Below, in pieces: positions 52,853 to 63,064 of a stretch of 64,000 nucleotides of DNA (positions within the stretch are counted from its first letter, which is position 1; the number at the start of each line of letters is the position of its first letter). This DNA comes from Lithodes maja (Eukaryota; Arthropoda; Malacostraca; Decapoda; Lithodidae). A model generated the notes under the pieces. It did not search any database. It was not told where the DNA came from and saw only the letters and a program-made list of their open reading frames with translations. Position numbers and translations under genes: made by a program. The stretch is taken from assembly GCA_037953745.1 (NCBI GenBank), contig JBAKBP010007683.1, positions 33,488-97,487 on the forward strand, in the 5' to 3' direction.

Positions 52853-53836
52853 CTAAAGGCATCCTCCATTCATAAAATGTTTGTAACAACTGGATTTAAA
52901 CATTTGTAGATTATAAGTTTGTGGAAAGCAATTCGAGGGAAGTGAATTCCAAAGAGTAGTAGTTCTGGGGATAAATGAATTCTGATAAGCAGAATATCTG
53001 CATTGTGGAGGAGAAAGTGTAAATTCATGGGCGCTCTCAGCTGCCCTAGTTCTACGGGGAAAGATGTGGAGAGGCGGCACAATTGAAGCAAGTTCCTCAG
53101 AACAATTGCTGCGAAAATATCTGTAGAATAATGCAAGGGATGCAACGTTTCTTCGTATGGATAATGTAGGAAGGTCCTGTGTGATTGCAGGGTTATTGAT
53201 TAATCTAATAGCTTTATTTTGAATTTTGTCCAACTGCCTCAATGCAACCACTCCACTTCCACCCCACAGAGGTGAACAGTAATCCATCTGAGAACGCACA
53301 TGACTTTTATATATTACGGCCAACTGCTCGCCAGTGAAGAATTCTCGAACTCTGTACAGGAGTCCCAGTTTTTTAGAGGCATTCTTAGCAATGCTTCTAA
53401 CATAGTGTGTCCAGCTCAAGTTAGTAGTTAATGTTACACCGAGAATGTCAATACTAGGGGAAGTGGGAATATTTACATAATTAAAAAATATATGGGAGTC
53501 AGTGAGATTCTGTCGGTTAGAAAATTGAATGTACTTGGTTTTCTGTGCATTAAAGGAAACTAGATTCTTTTGTCCCCATTCATTAATTCTAGAAAGGTCC
53601 TGGTTCAGAGAAATTGCAGTGTTTATTTTTGAATTTATAAGATCGGGTTGGGTGAAAGAATTGGTAAATGTGAAGGAACTGTGGAGTGTTGAGTCATCTG
53701 CGTAGGAATGTATTGGATTATGAGTGGTAGATATGAGATCATTGATATGAATGAGGAACAGAGTTGGGGCCAAAACTGATCCCTGGGGAACACCAGCATT
53801 TATTGAGTGAAATTGAGAATAAAGGCCATCTACCAT
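52853..53836 (-). pseudogene. Reverse transcriptase catalytic and C-terminal part of the LINE in DIRS
   Basis: 327 residues continuing the previous frame after the homopolymer slip. NAGVPQGSVLAPTLFLIHIND and the catalytic SYADDSTLHSS are followed by NLVSFNAQKTKYIQFSNR, IDILGVTLTTNLSWTHYV, RSQMDYCSPLWGG and a C-terminal region with IPRTTTLWNSLPSNCFP. All catalytic residues are present; only the slip prevents one continuous protein. Confidence 0.92.
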
Positions 53837-53852
53837 TACACATATTTTTCTG

Positions 53853-55847
53853 TTATGAAGATAAGAAAAAAAAAAAAACTAATGATGCAAGGCCGTAGTG
53901 TGACATCTTCGACAATAAGGATTGATGCCAGACTCTATCAAATGCCTTTGATATATCCAGTGCTATTGTATGTGTTTCACCATGTTGGTCTGTAGCTTGG
54001 TTGATTTGATGCGTAAGAAGGCAAAGAATGTCTGCAGTTGATCGACATCGTCTAAAACCATATTGCCTATCACTGATTAATTTATTATTCTCAAGATGCT
54101 TAATTATGTGATTATTTAATATAATTTCAAAGACTTTACCAAGAGTGGAAGTTATAGCTATTGGTCTGTAGTTTGATGGATCTGAAGAGGCACCTTTTTT
54201 AGGAACTGGATGGATGTTTGCTTCTTTCCAGGGTACTGGGAAGCATGAGGTATGAGTACACAGACGGAAATTTTTTGCCAATACAGGAGCGAGCACCAGG
54301 GAGCAATTCCTAAGTACTATTGGAGGAATTTCATCTGGACCAGGAGCCTTATCTACTGAGAGATTCTGCAAAATAGTTTTGACATGTCTGGTGTGGATCT
54401 TAAGTGAGGGAATTTCAGGCGAATTAAAATTAAGTACAGGGATATCTTGATTTATTTCATCTAAGGTTGAGTTGGTGGAGAAAATATCCGCAAGAAGGTT
54501 AGCTTTACCTCGTGGGTCACTTACAAGATTGCCAGTCGGAGATTTTAATGGTGGAATGGATGAAGCAGTAGTGAAGTTGGATTTGAATGAGTTAAGAGTA
54601 GACCAAAATATTTTGTTATCATTTGGATTATTTAGAAGTTTATTTGCCTGCTTGTGGAGAAAGTTTGATTTAGTTAGGTTTAATACAGTTTTGGCATGAT
54701 TTCTGATGTTTCTAAAGTAATTAAAGGCTTCATGTGTTTTTGATCTTGTGTATGCATTATAGGCTATTGCTTTTTGTTCAGTTACTCTAGCACAATTATG
54801 GTCAAACCATTTAGGTGAATTAGATCTTTTACTGTACTTTTGATGAGGAATAAAAGTTTCCATTCCAATTTTTACAAAATCTTGTATGTGGCTCAAGGTG
54901 GAGTGTGCATCATTAGAAAAGAAAGAGGTCCAGGGAATATCAATAAAGAAACCCTGAAGACCCTCCCAGTCTGCCCTTTCGTAATGCCACTTAGTCACCA
55001 AAACAGGTTCAGAGTGGGAAGGTGTGGTAGGTGATAGACAGGTGGCCTGTATCAGACAGTGATCAGAAGATCCAAGCGGGGACCTCACTGTAACATCATA
55101 ATTTTCTGAATTGGTTGTTAAAAATAAGTCCAGTAGGTGGGAATTATGATTAGGATTATCTGGTACACGGGTGGGTTGGTTGACTAGTTGAGTGAGATTA
55201 AATGAGTCTGCAAATAGCTCACATTCAAGACCAGCATCATCAGTCCTGGCTGAATGAGTGAGCCATTCAACATTATGGACATTAAAATCACCCAACACAG
55301 TGATTTCAGAAGAAGCATTTAAGTTGAGGACACTGAGTTGTGAGGACAGAGAATCAAAAAGACTTTGCTCTGGAGGAGTATTTGGGGAACGGTAGATGCA
55401 ACATATGTATTTAAATTTACCAGCAGAAATTAATTTGTATATAGAATAATCAAAATAGGGACAATTGAAACTAGTAACCTCCTCCAGGGCAATTTCAGAT
55501 TTTGCGAAGCAACATACACCTCCTTTAGGTCTAAAATTTTGGAGCAGTTGATAACCTGGAAAATTAAATCTAGACGTGTCAGATGTGGATGTTACTTGAG
55601 TCTCTGTCAAAAAAAGAAGAGTAGGGGATTCTGCTTGAAGAAATTGGTGTACAGAATTGATGTTAGAGTGAAGTCCCCTTATATTACTAAAGAAAAAGCT
55701 GCACCGACGAGCAGCTTTGGGACGTTGCAATACTCTTGACACAGTCGCATGATGACGACCGGGAGGGCCCTGTGTCAATGACCCAACCCTGCCGGGGGTG
55801 GATATCCGAGGGACCACCAGGTTTGCTCTTAACAATTGTACTGCCAT
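53853..55847 (-). CDS. Endonuclease and N-terminal reverse transcriptase of the LINE in DIRS
   Basis: 664 residues. Endonuclease blocks: FFFSNIRGLHSNINSVHQFL (Asn), LLFLTETQVTS (Glu), KGGVCCFAK, CCIYRSPNTPP, ITVLGDFNVHNVEWL (Asp-x-Asn) and GSSDHCLIQ (Asp-His). RT: LSVDKAPGPDEIPPIVL, NIHPVPKKGASSDPSNYRP, RQYGFRRCRSTADIL and ALDISKAFDRVWHQSLL (Asp). The frame ends in a Phe run at a homopolymer (12 A at 53868-53879, plus strand), a one-base slip away from the next part. Confidence 0.92.
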   Translation of the reverse strand: MAVQLLRANLVVPRISTPGRVGSLTQGPPGRHHATVSRVLQRPKAARRCSFFFSNIRGLHSNINSVHQFLQAESPTLLFLTETQVTSTSDTSRFNFPGYQLLQNFRPKGGVCCFAKSEIALEEVTSFNCPYFDYSIYKLISAGKFKYICCIYRSPNTPPEQSLFDSLSSQLSVLNLNASSEITVLGDFNVHNVEWLTHSARTDDAGLECELFADSFNLTQLVNQPTRVPDNPNHNSHLLDLFLTTNSENYDVTVRSPLGSSDHCLIQATCLSPTTPSHSEPVLVTKWHYERADWEGLQGFFIDIPWTSFFSNDAHSTLSHIQDFVKIGMETFIPHQKYSKRSNSPKWFDHNCARVTEQKAIAYNAYTRSKTHEAFNYFRNIRNHAKTVLNLTKSNFLHKQANKLLNNPNDNKIFWSTLNSFKSNFTTASSIPPLKSPTGNLVSDPRGKANLLADIFSTNSTLDEINQDIPVLNFNSPEIPSLKIHTRHVKTILQNLSVDKAPGPDEIPPIVLRNCSLVLAPVLAKNFRLCTHTSCFPVPWKEANIHPVPKKGASSDPSNYRPIAITSTLGKVFEIILNNHIIKHLENNKLISDRQYGFRRCRSTADILCLLTHQINQATDQHGETHTIALDISKAFDRVWHQSLLSKMSHYGLASLVFFFFLSS

Positions 55848-55993
55848 ATTTATTAAGAAAGTGTATGGTGTTACATGTATGATATGTAGTGGGAAGAGTA
55901 GTGTTTTATGGATAGAGGATAGCGATGTAGGGCAATGTCATGAAGTTGGATGTGTATGTTATATGAAGAGGGTTTTCCTGATACCCCTGATGT

Positions 55994-57147
55994 GTGAGGC
56001 AGAAAGATAATTATGTATCCAGCTACCAAGGCCTGGGAGAGAAAATGGAATTCAGGCTATTCCCTGAGTCTCCCGAAACCTTGGATGTTCATATTAAGGA
56101 CATTCCAGGTTATTATAACCATGACTTATTCTTCCCACCAAATCCCTCCAGAACGCCATTCTTGGTTCTCTCTTCAGGTTTTTGGTGCCGGCGGAGTCCC
56201 CTCTGCTTGGCTGCCACCCCCCACAATTGGCAACCTAGAAACCTCGCGGACTTGTTCATTATGGACATTCAGGAGGCCAAGTGGCTAGCACCATATGGTA
56301 GCGACGTGACCAAGATATTCACGAATCATTATACCCAGTCTACAAAGCGACAGTTTCAATCGCATTGGCAAGCTTTTACGTCTCGGATTCTTAGAACAAA
56401 ACAAACTGTGCCCTCGGTGGCGTTGGTTGTTAATTATTTTATTTATCTGTTCATGCAGAAACATTTATCTGAAAGTGATTTATGTGGGCGGGTTTTAAAC
56501 TCCGCCCACCTCCCCGTCAGGTCAGGCCTACATGGTCTCTGGACAAAGCATCGTCGTTATTCTCGTTCCCGTATGTACCAAAGCCTGCAGATTTTACAAA
56601 AGGGCAGTATTCCTTATGGCTTTGGCTACCGGGAACAGAGTATCTGAGCTGGCGGCGATGAGCAACGCACCTAATTGCCTCAGGTTTGATAGGCTTCATG
56701 AGTGTATTCACATTGCACCTTCCCCAGGATTCATAGCCAAGATTGAGTACAGTGAACACGTGTTTTCAGAGTTCACGGTGCCGGCGTTAAAAAGGGGAAA
56801 GGTGCACCATCTTTTGCCCAGTGCAAGCTCTAACCAAATATTTAAGAGTGGCACCTCTAAATCACCAGGGTGCTTTATGGGTCGCAAGTCCGGGTGAACG
56901 CTTGATGGAGCGTACACTGGCTTCTCTCTTGGTCGAGGACTTTAAAGAGAAGAATCCCGGCGTTGTGGGTAAGACCCACGATTTACGCAAGGGGTCAGCC
57001 TCTTTACGTTTCCTTATTAATCTTTCGGTGGAAGTTATTAAGTCCACACAGTTGTGGGCCTCTAATCAGGAGTTTTTGCCTCGATACCTTTCAGTAGCTC
57101 TGGACAAACCTTCCTTGCCATGTATAGCTTTACGGCAGAGGGTCTAG
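55994..57147 (+). pseudogene. DIRS tyrosine recombinase, split by two frameshifts
   Basis: Three overlapping frames make one protein. 55994 to about 56520 holds a core-binding region (YTQSTKRQFQSHWQAFTSRI, helical). 56532-56830 holds FLMALATGNRVSELAAM, with the first catalytic Arg in the T-G-x-R-x-S-E-L block. 56821-57147 holds THDLRKGSASLRFL (His-x-x-Arg) and LWASNQEFLPRYLSVAL, with the W-x-S...F...Y pattern and the Tyr nucleophile. R, H, R and Y are thus all conserved, but shifts near 56520 and 56825 inactivate this copy. In DIRS elements the enzyme joins circular DNA to the genome without target duplication. Confidence 0.88.
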
Positions 57148-57182
57148 GTGGCCCTTTTAGTCACGTTTTGTTTAATTTCAAG

Positions 57183-57203
57183 AAAAAGGGGGGGGGGGGG
57201 GGT
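57183..57203. repeat. G run after the recombinase
   Basis: AAAAAGG then 17 G follows the recombinase stop. 57204-57841 holds no gene that I recognise and is AT-rich. Confidence 0.6.
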
Positions 57204-57841
57204 GCAGTCAGTGTGGCATAGGACACCCTAGACCCCTCCGGAGTATGTGTTCGGAACATACGAGCTGTGATACTGGTTGTAGGCATTGTATTATAAAATT
57301 TCTCTGTAGTATTCATTGCAGGAAATTGTGCTAAAGGCCAATAGTAGTATTACAACAATTCTTGTTGTAAGTAGCTTTGGCTGTGAAGCAATAGATTTTT
57401 GAGAAATCTCGGTAGTTGCAACTACGACTTTTACTTTTGAAGTAATTACTTCTGCATAAGTGCACGAGTTCAGTACTTCTACGAATGTACAAGAATTCAT
57501 TTATGTTTGGTTATATTTTTAGGAATATATCCACTAGTTAATGGGGTTTATATGTGCACATGTAAACTTATAAGTTTTTAGTTTTCACCACTTACTTTAA
57601 GTGGGGTGCCTTCTTAACTATCACATCTGTGCACAGAGTCTCAGAGTTAACCCTTTTTCAAGCAGGCTTCTTTGAAGCACGCTCCTGCTTGTACCCCTTT
57701 TTTGAAGATTTAGGCTGTATAAAGTTTATGCACCCGAATATCTCTTTTTTTACAAAAGTAAGAATACTATGTGGTTGTTTGATTATCTGCTTTTCTAGAG
57801 TTATGATATGATTACGAATGTCCCCCTCCAGTCTTAGAAAT

Positions 57842-57950
57842 CAGGCATGTTCGTCAATGATGGAGGGGCCACTAATAAATTATAGGTTTGACTCCTGTAA
57901 GGAGATAAAGAAAACCTAATATTTAGTAGTGGCCCCGTAATCATTGACGA
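57842..57950. repeat. DIRS internal complementary region (circular junction)
   Basis: The first 36 bases (57842-57877) are the reverse complement of the element's left tip (46411-46446). The next 73 (57878-57950) are the reverse complement of its right tip (58301-58373). The join, CCACTAATAA then ATTATAGGTTTG, is exactly the complement of right end joined to left end. This is the diagnostic DIRS structure. Confidence 0.95.
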
Positions 57951-58023
57951 CTGGGGCCCTCCCGACCATCCCCTTCCCATTCGTTGATGTATTAAGGATT
58001 TTGGTTTACTTGATATGTCAGTG

Positions 58024-58373
58024 AAGGAAGAATGACGCCTGAATCAGCGTCTGATCAAAGATCCACACAAGTACATCCACGATATGATGGAAAGCTTATT
58101 GGATAGTTATTCTTATTTTCTTTTTGTTTTTATTTTTTACGAAGTTTTTTCGTAGTGAGAACCCAATTCATAATGACTGAAGCCATGAGTGAGGTCGCGT
58201 GCGCTCATGATGAAGGCTCCTCAGATTTTAAATGCTCTGCGCGGTAGATTCAAACTACGTCGGATTAGTGTTTGAAGAGGATGCCTTATGTAATAGGCAT
58301 GTTCGTCAATGATTACGGGGCCACTACTAAATATTAGGTTTTCTTTATCTCCTTACAGGAGTCAAACCTATAA
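58024..58373. repeat. DIRS right inverted terminal repeat with 43 bp extension
   Basis: 58024-58330 is the reverse complement of 46411-46717. 58331-58373 (ATATTAGG...CAAACCTATAAT) has no partner at the left end but is copied in the internal complementary region. A right-end extension of this type is known in DIRS elements. Confidence 0.95.
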
Positions 58374-61300
58374 TGTTCCCAGCCTTTTTAACATCCAAGA
58401 GACTCACACAACACATTAACTTCGTTTTTCTCCCTTCCAAATAACTCCACATATGTATACGTCTCCTCAATCACAGCCTTCTAGTATACAAACCACATTA
58501 CTTTAACAATGAACATTCTTGATGTACCGACTAAGTATGTATTTAATTAAGGTACCAAGAGGGTTGTAGGAACGCTAAAAGCAGTAACAAGAAATAGGGT
58601 GGTCAGTATGGAAGTGAAGAAGTCCTTGCATGACAGTGTGGTAATCCCGACACTGACTTACGGAAGCGAAGCATGGACGTTGGTTGAGAGACTCAGACCA
58701 AGAGTGAGAGCAGTGGAAATGAATTACTTAAGGAGTGCGTGCGGAGTTACATGGAGGGATAGACAGACTAATGAGGAAGTAAGAAGGAGGTGTGGTGTGG
58801 AGGTAGATGTGCTGGAAAGTGTGAAAAGGAACAACTTGAGATGGTTCGGCCATATGGAACGTATGGAAAGCGAGAGAATGACTAAGAGGGTGTACGAGAG
58901 CGAGGTGGAGGGACAGAGGGGGAGAGGTAGACCGAATATGAGGTGGAAGGATGGAGTGAGGAACTACATGAACGAAGGCGGTGCTGGTTGGGGGGAGGGG
59001 CGTCGACTGACTGGGGACAGAGGTGCATGGGGACGGTTCGTTCGTGGCCACCCCTTCGGGGATCACGGCGTCAGGCAATAGATAGATAGATAGACCAACC
59101 ATGCATGCAGACTATGTTACTTTCATTGTGTAGGTACGACGGCGATCTAAAGACACCCTTAATTGCCTCCATTCACAACAAATCAGATCGTGATTAGGTC
59201 AGTCATGTATTTAATTATGTAGCAACCCTGCCCCCTATTTTTTAGACGATGTAAACTATAATACCCGCGTCGTGTGTGTGTCCACGGTGACTGTGTTGAT
59301 TAGGAAAGCCCCAGACCAATTTCGTATGCGGGCCTGTGCTTAGGTAATTGTCGTGCCGGACAATATCGTCGTATTAATTTCGCGTGAGTTTGGCTACGGG
59401 TCAAACTCAGTACAACCGCCTCAAAATTGTTACCCCATGAAAACCCGTTTTTCTATGTATGCCACCGATCCACAGAAAACTAACCTAACCCTGTGTTTGT
59501 ACTAATCCATATCTGTTGATTTATATAATTAATAATAACCAATTTGCATACGATCATCGCTAGAGAAGTGCAGGAAAAACTACCTAGTCTCTCTCTCTCC
59601 ATTATGAGATAGATCCATGTCACTCATGCATGTACCCATTCCTAAGTTGAAGAAAAAGTTTTATCCACAATACTCTGCTTAGTGACCGCATGCCCAGTGG
59701 TAACCTTTTGAGCCACCCTGTCTTTTCCTCTCCCTGTAGGCCTACCAACCCAACTTCACAACCCTTCCCCTCGCATGACGCCCATCAGGATGTTTTATAT
59801 TCCGTGCCGAGTCAGTTCCGACTCGAACCCCAGTATACAGAGAGTGCAAAACCTATTCTTGTATCTCTTTCAACGATCCTCTAACCTAAGTAAACAACAC
59901 TCACCACCTGAACCGTAGGGTAAGGCGCGCGAGGCTATGCCCCCCCTCCCACCCCCTTGAAAGAGGGTAGGCCAAAAAATGTCCCCTCCACCGACCCCAA
60001 GCTCAGCTGTTCCGTTTAGTGCCTAAGATATTATATGAACCAGAAATTGCCCGATCGATATGGATATGACACAGAGGCACTGCCCATGTCGAATCGTATT
60101 CCGTGCATTTCAACCAGGTTTCATTCACTTTATTTTGACGAAGAAAAATACCGTCATTCGTGCATGCATTCGTTTCGTAAGTTAAGTCTTCTTTTTCATT
60201 CACCATTGTGTTCCTCCTTTCCGTCTCTTTCCACACCTATTATACGTCTAACCAGTCACCCCTTCTAGTCCACAGTAGACACTACTCTGTTTCGTATCTC
60301 TGTTGTTTTATATAAATTAATTATGACAAATCTGCATACGATCCTCTCCAGTGAGCTCCAGGAAGCCACCTAGTCCTCTCTCCATTTAAGAAGATAAACG
60401 TATGTAGCCCCCTGCTCCGGGATTCGTTTTCTAGCACCTAAGTAGTTATATAATTGAACTTGAGTTATGACCAGGTTCTATACTTTTATATTAACGACGG
60501 CAAAGCTACCGACATTCATGCATGTCAACTTTTCCTAAGTTAACTCTCATATATCCACCAATACTTTGAGTAGTAACAAGCGTGCCCAGTTGTAACCTTT
60601 TTAGTCGCCTGTCATCCTTTTTTTCCATTCCAACCCAAATCCACAAACCCCCCTAAAAAGACGCCATCAGGATGTTTTTATTTCGTGCCGAGTAGGTCAT
60701 TTCTCAAGCTTCCGTAAACAGAGAGTACAAACCTATTCTGGTACCTCCTTTAACTATCCTCTAACCTCACTAACCACCCCTACAACATGGGGCAGCGAAT
60801 TAATGCGTGCGAGGCTAGTCCCCCCTCACTTCCCTCGAGGAGGGCCAGTTTCTCCCCCTCGCACAGGCCTACAGACATCCGGAATGCCCACCAAATTCTT
60901 GCTAGAAACTCTGGGTGTCTACAACCTATACCAACCTCCAAGTTCCAATTCCAGCCTAAATCCTATTCCTATCCCGTTCCTATCTAACCCCCAAATCCCC
61001 CTTAACCCGTCTTAGATTCCTAATAGCATTTCAGCTAGCTCAGAGGAGGATCCTTGAGATAATATTAACGTAGACTGCCTTACCGCTTGAGCCAAAGGCG
61101 CTGAACAAACTATTTTTTTTTCCTCCCCAAACATCCTCCTCTCAACCCCTATTAATGATTTGTCTTAGAGTAAATGTCAGAAAAAGGTAAATCATATTGC
61201 GGCCTACATGCTAACTTTATAATTGACCTTTAATACTACCCTCTTCAACCAAGGGATTAAATTAACTTGTGTTCCCCTCCGACATCCAAAAGTTAGACAA

Positions 61301-62361
61301 AGGAACCCCCTCTGCCTCCCCTCAATATATAAGCTCCTGCGCCGAAACCAAGCCAGTTCCGGAGGTAGACGCCCACGCAACGGAAGTGCCGCACTCGTGG
61401 ATATATTACCCCAACTCCACCCTCAGGATATACAGTGATTTCCGGTGTTCGCGATCCAAGTGTATCTGTGAGGGAGCGAATCAATCCTTGACAAATATAT
61501 TGTTGCAACTGAGAAACCAGGGGCAAGATTATATCTTTCAACAACAGATTTACAAATTCTTTTCATTGTCTCATAAACGTATTGTCAGCCGGCTCGCCAC
61601 TACTTTGGGTTCAATAGCAATCATAACTCATAACCGGTCTAAGGTAGAAGATCTTGTTATGTTAGAAGGGATTACGCGAGTTTGGGAGAAGACTCGACGA
61701 GAAAGATTCCTGGGCAAACAATTGTCTGTTTGACCGAAAGGCGAAAAGCCGCTCGCACGTCTGAACCTCCCATAAGGCCAGAATAGTAAGAAAAGTTGTT
61801 TCTCCCGACTGTCTTACGTTAATTCGATCCACTGTTTTCTCTGGCTACGCCGATGACAGAGGCATTTAAGGCTTTCAGTAGGAGTCCCATAACGACGTGC
61901 CACCAACTGCTAGACAAATTAGCCCAACTGTAAACTTCTCTACACTACCGGACAACTTGGACGGCCACGGAGTCGCTGTTAACCCCCGACACACCAGCTC
62001 AAGATAACTAGTGATTTGCATAACCTACGTATCGTTGAAGTCAGGTGATCAGAATTATTCCTATACGTTGGAAGTGGGAAGCGAAAGAACTCTATCCGAA
62101 TCCGCGAACAGTGCTAAGAGATTATAAAAGTCCAGAAGTACGCACCGGACTTATCCAATTTGCCATTGTTTCGAATGCACCTATAATCAATATTCTACCA
62201 GTGATTTTTTCGGAGAATAAAGCTGCATTATAAACCATTTACTCTGCTATTATTTATGCCCTCTCTTGTTTTCATTTGTGTCCTGTGCATGAAGTCCCAT
62301 AGCCCAGTCCTGCCGAACCAACCTACACTCAGTTAAACCTGTAGAAAATCAGGGCATAACA
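58374..62361 (+). mobile_element. LTR-B copy 2, 3' part
   Basis: The reverse complement of most of 37305-41250, ending CAGGGCATAACA at 62361. AATAAAG with a downstream T/GT-rich stretch (about 62217) resembles the poly(A) signal of LTR-A. It carries a LINE fragment at 58559-59093. Flanks AATAG (46098-46102) and AATAT (62362-62366) look like a 5 bp target duplication with one change. No open frame in it is conserved between the two copies. Confidence 0.85.
58559..59093 (+). pseudogene. 5'-truncated LINE, C-terminal region (RTE-like relative)
   Basis: 160-residue frame SLHDSVVIPTLTYGSEAWTL, then YLRSACGVTWRDRQTNEEVR, NNLRWFGHMERMESERMTKR and RGRGRPNMRWKDGVRNYM. This is the C-terminus of a LINE RT of the same group as 42548-44428 but clearly a different subfamily. 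It ends in (ATAG)n. It sits in LTR-B with a short ACCAA duplication (58554-58558 and 59094-59098); the empty site is visible at about 41090-41103 in copy 1. Confidence 0.9.
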
Positions 62362-62810
62362 AATATAATAGACACAATTCGTAATGTATACACAGGTGAT
62401 AGAAACATAATAAATCAAGGAAATAAAAACTAAATATAATTAAGGGTCACAAGTGGAATAAGGCAGGAATGCACGGGATCGACCACTTTCTTCAAATTAG
62501 TAACATGTGAAATTAAATATACCCTGGAAGGTGAAGGAGGATATATATATGAATATTTGAAAATAAAAGCTCTAGTTTATGCAGACGACGGAATATTACT
62601 GGCACACACCAATTGATGAAGCTGAGGTAGCATTAAGCAAATTAATTAATATAGGTAATGAATACGGATTAAGTATAACAAATAATAAAAGCAGAATATT
62701 GATTTTTAACGTAAAAAAATAACATAAGAGAAATAGAATTTACTAAAAAAAAAATAAAAAAAAAATAGACGATTGAAATTAAGGTATACAGACATATTTT
62801 AGGAGCTTCT
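62362..62810 (+). pseudogene. Degraded LINE reverse transcriptase, fragment 3 of 3
   Basis: Continues fragment 2 after LTR-B copy 2. It reads NVYTGDRNIINQGNK, then TSGIRQECTGSTTFFKLVTC (the Q-G RT block) and LKIKALVYADDGILLAHT with the catalytic YADD, then a decayed thumb. In order, the three fragments give RT motifs 1, 3, 4 and 5 of a single protein. Many stops; AT-rich; clade not assigned. Confidence 0.78.
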
Positions 62811-62905
62811 AGATAATTATGCTCAACCAGCAACCTTGAGGGGGAAGATAGGTGCATGGCTCTTTGACCTGGGCTTTAAACTGGGGGCTGTGTTTACAGT
62901 CTGAT

Positions 62906-62924
62906 GGGGGGGGGGGGGGGGGGT
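62906..62924. repeat. Poly(G) run
   Basis: A run of about 19 G. It marks the start of the strongly G-rich, C-poor plus strand that runs to the window end. 62811-62905 holds nothing recognised. Confidence 0.85.
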
Positions 62925-63064
62925 GCCGCGAGCGGACCGTTAGGTCTGTCGTGAGTGTATGGGTTTCCCTTTCTGTCTGGAGATTGGGAGGGTGTGGTGT
63001 TGGTGGGGGGTGCTTTGACCTTGGGATTTTGTTGTCATGTAGGGAGGGAGAGACGGGCGGACCG

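Larger units (their letters stand above)
52776..55990 (-). mobile_element. LINE (Jockey/CR1 group) inserted in the DIRS element
   Basis: Minus-strand element ending in a poly(A) tail (T run 52776-52794). It encodes an endonuclease and RT in two frames. The 5' border is not sharp; the ORF starts at 55847 and DIRS sequence is clear from about 55994. I find no target duplication, and DIRS coding sequence seems to be missing at the site. Confidence 0.88.
46411..58373 (+). mobile_element. DIRS-type tyrosine-recombinase retrotransposon
   Basis: An 11.96 kb element defined by inverted terminal repeats (46411-46717 and 58024-58330), a 43 bp extension on the right end, and an internal complementary region at 57842-57950 that matches the joined right and left ends. 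It inserted in LTR-B copy 2 without a target duplication, as DIRS elements do. Contents: a long tandem-repeat 5' region, a 229-residue ORF, a later LINE insertion (52776 to about 55990) and a tyrosine recombinase. I find no reverse transcriptase or RNase H that belongs to it. Confidence 0.9.

Noticed and set aside
52776..55990. The LINE RT at 52853-55847 as the missing DIRS reverse transcriptase
   Set aside because: It is on the opposite strand, follows an APE endonuclease and ends in poly(A); it is a LINE, not a DIRS RT-RNase H.
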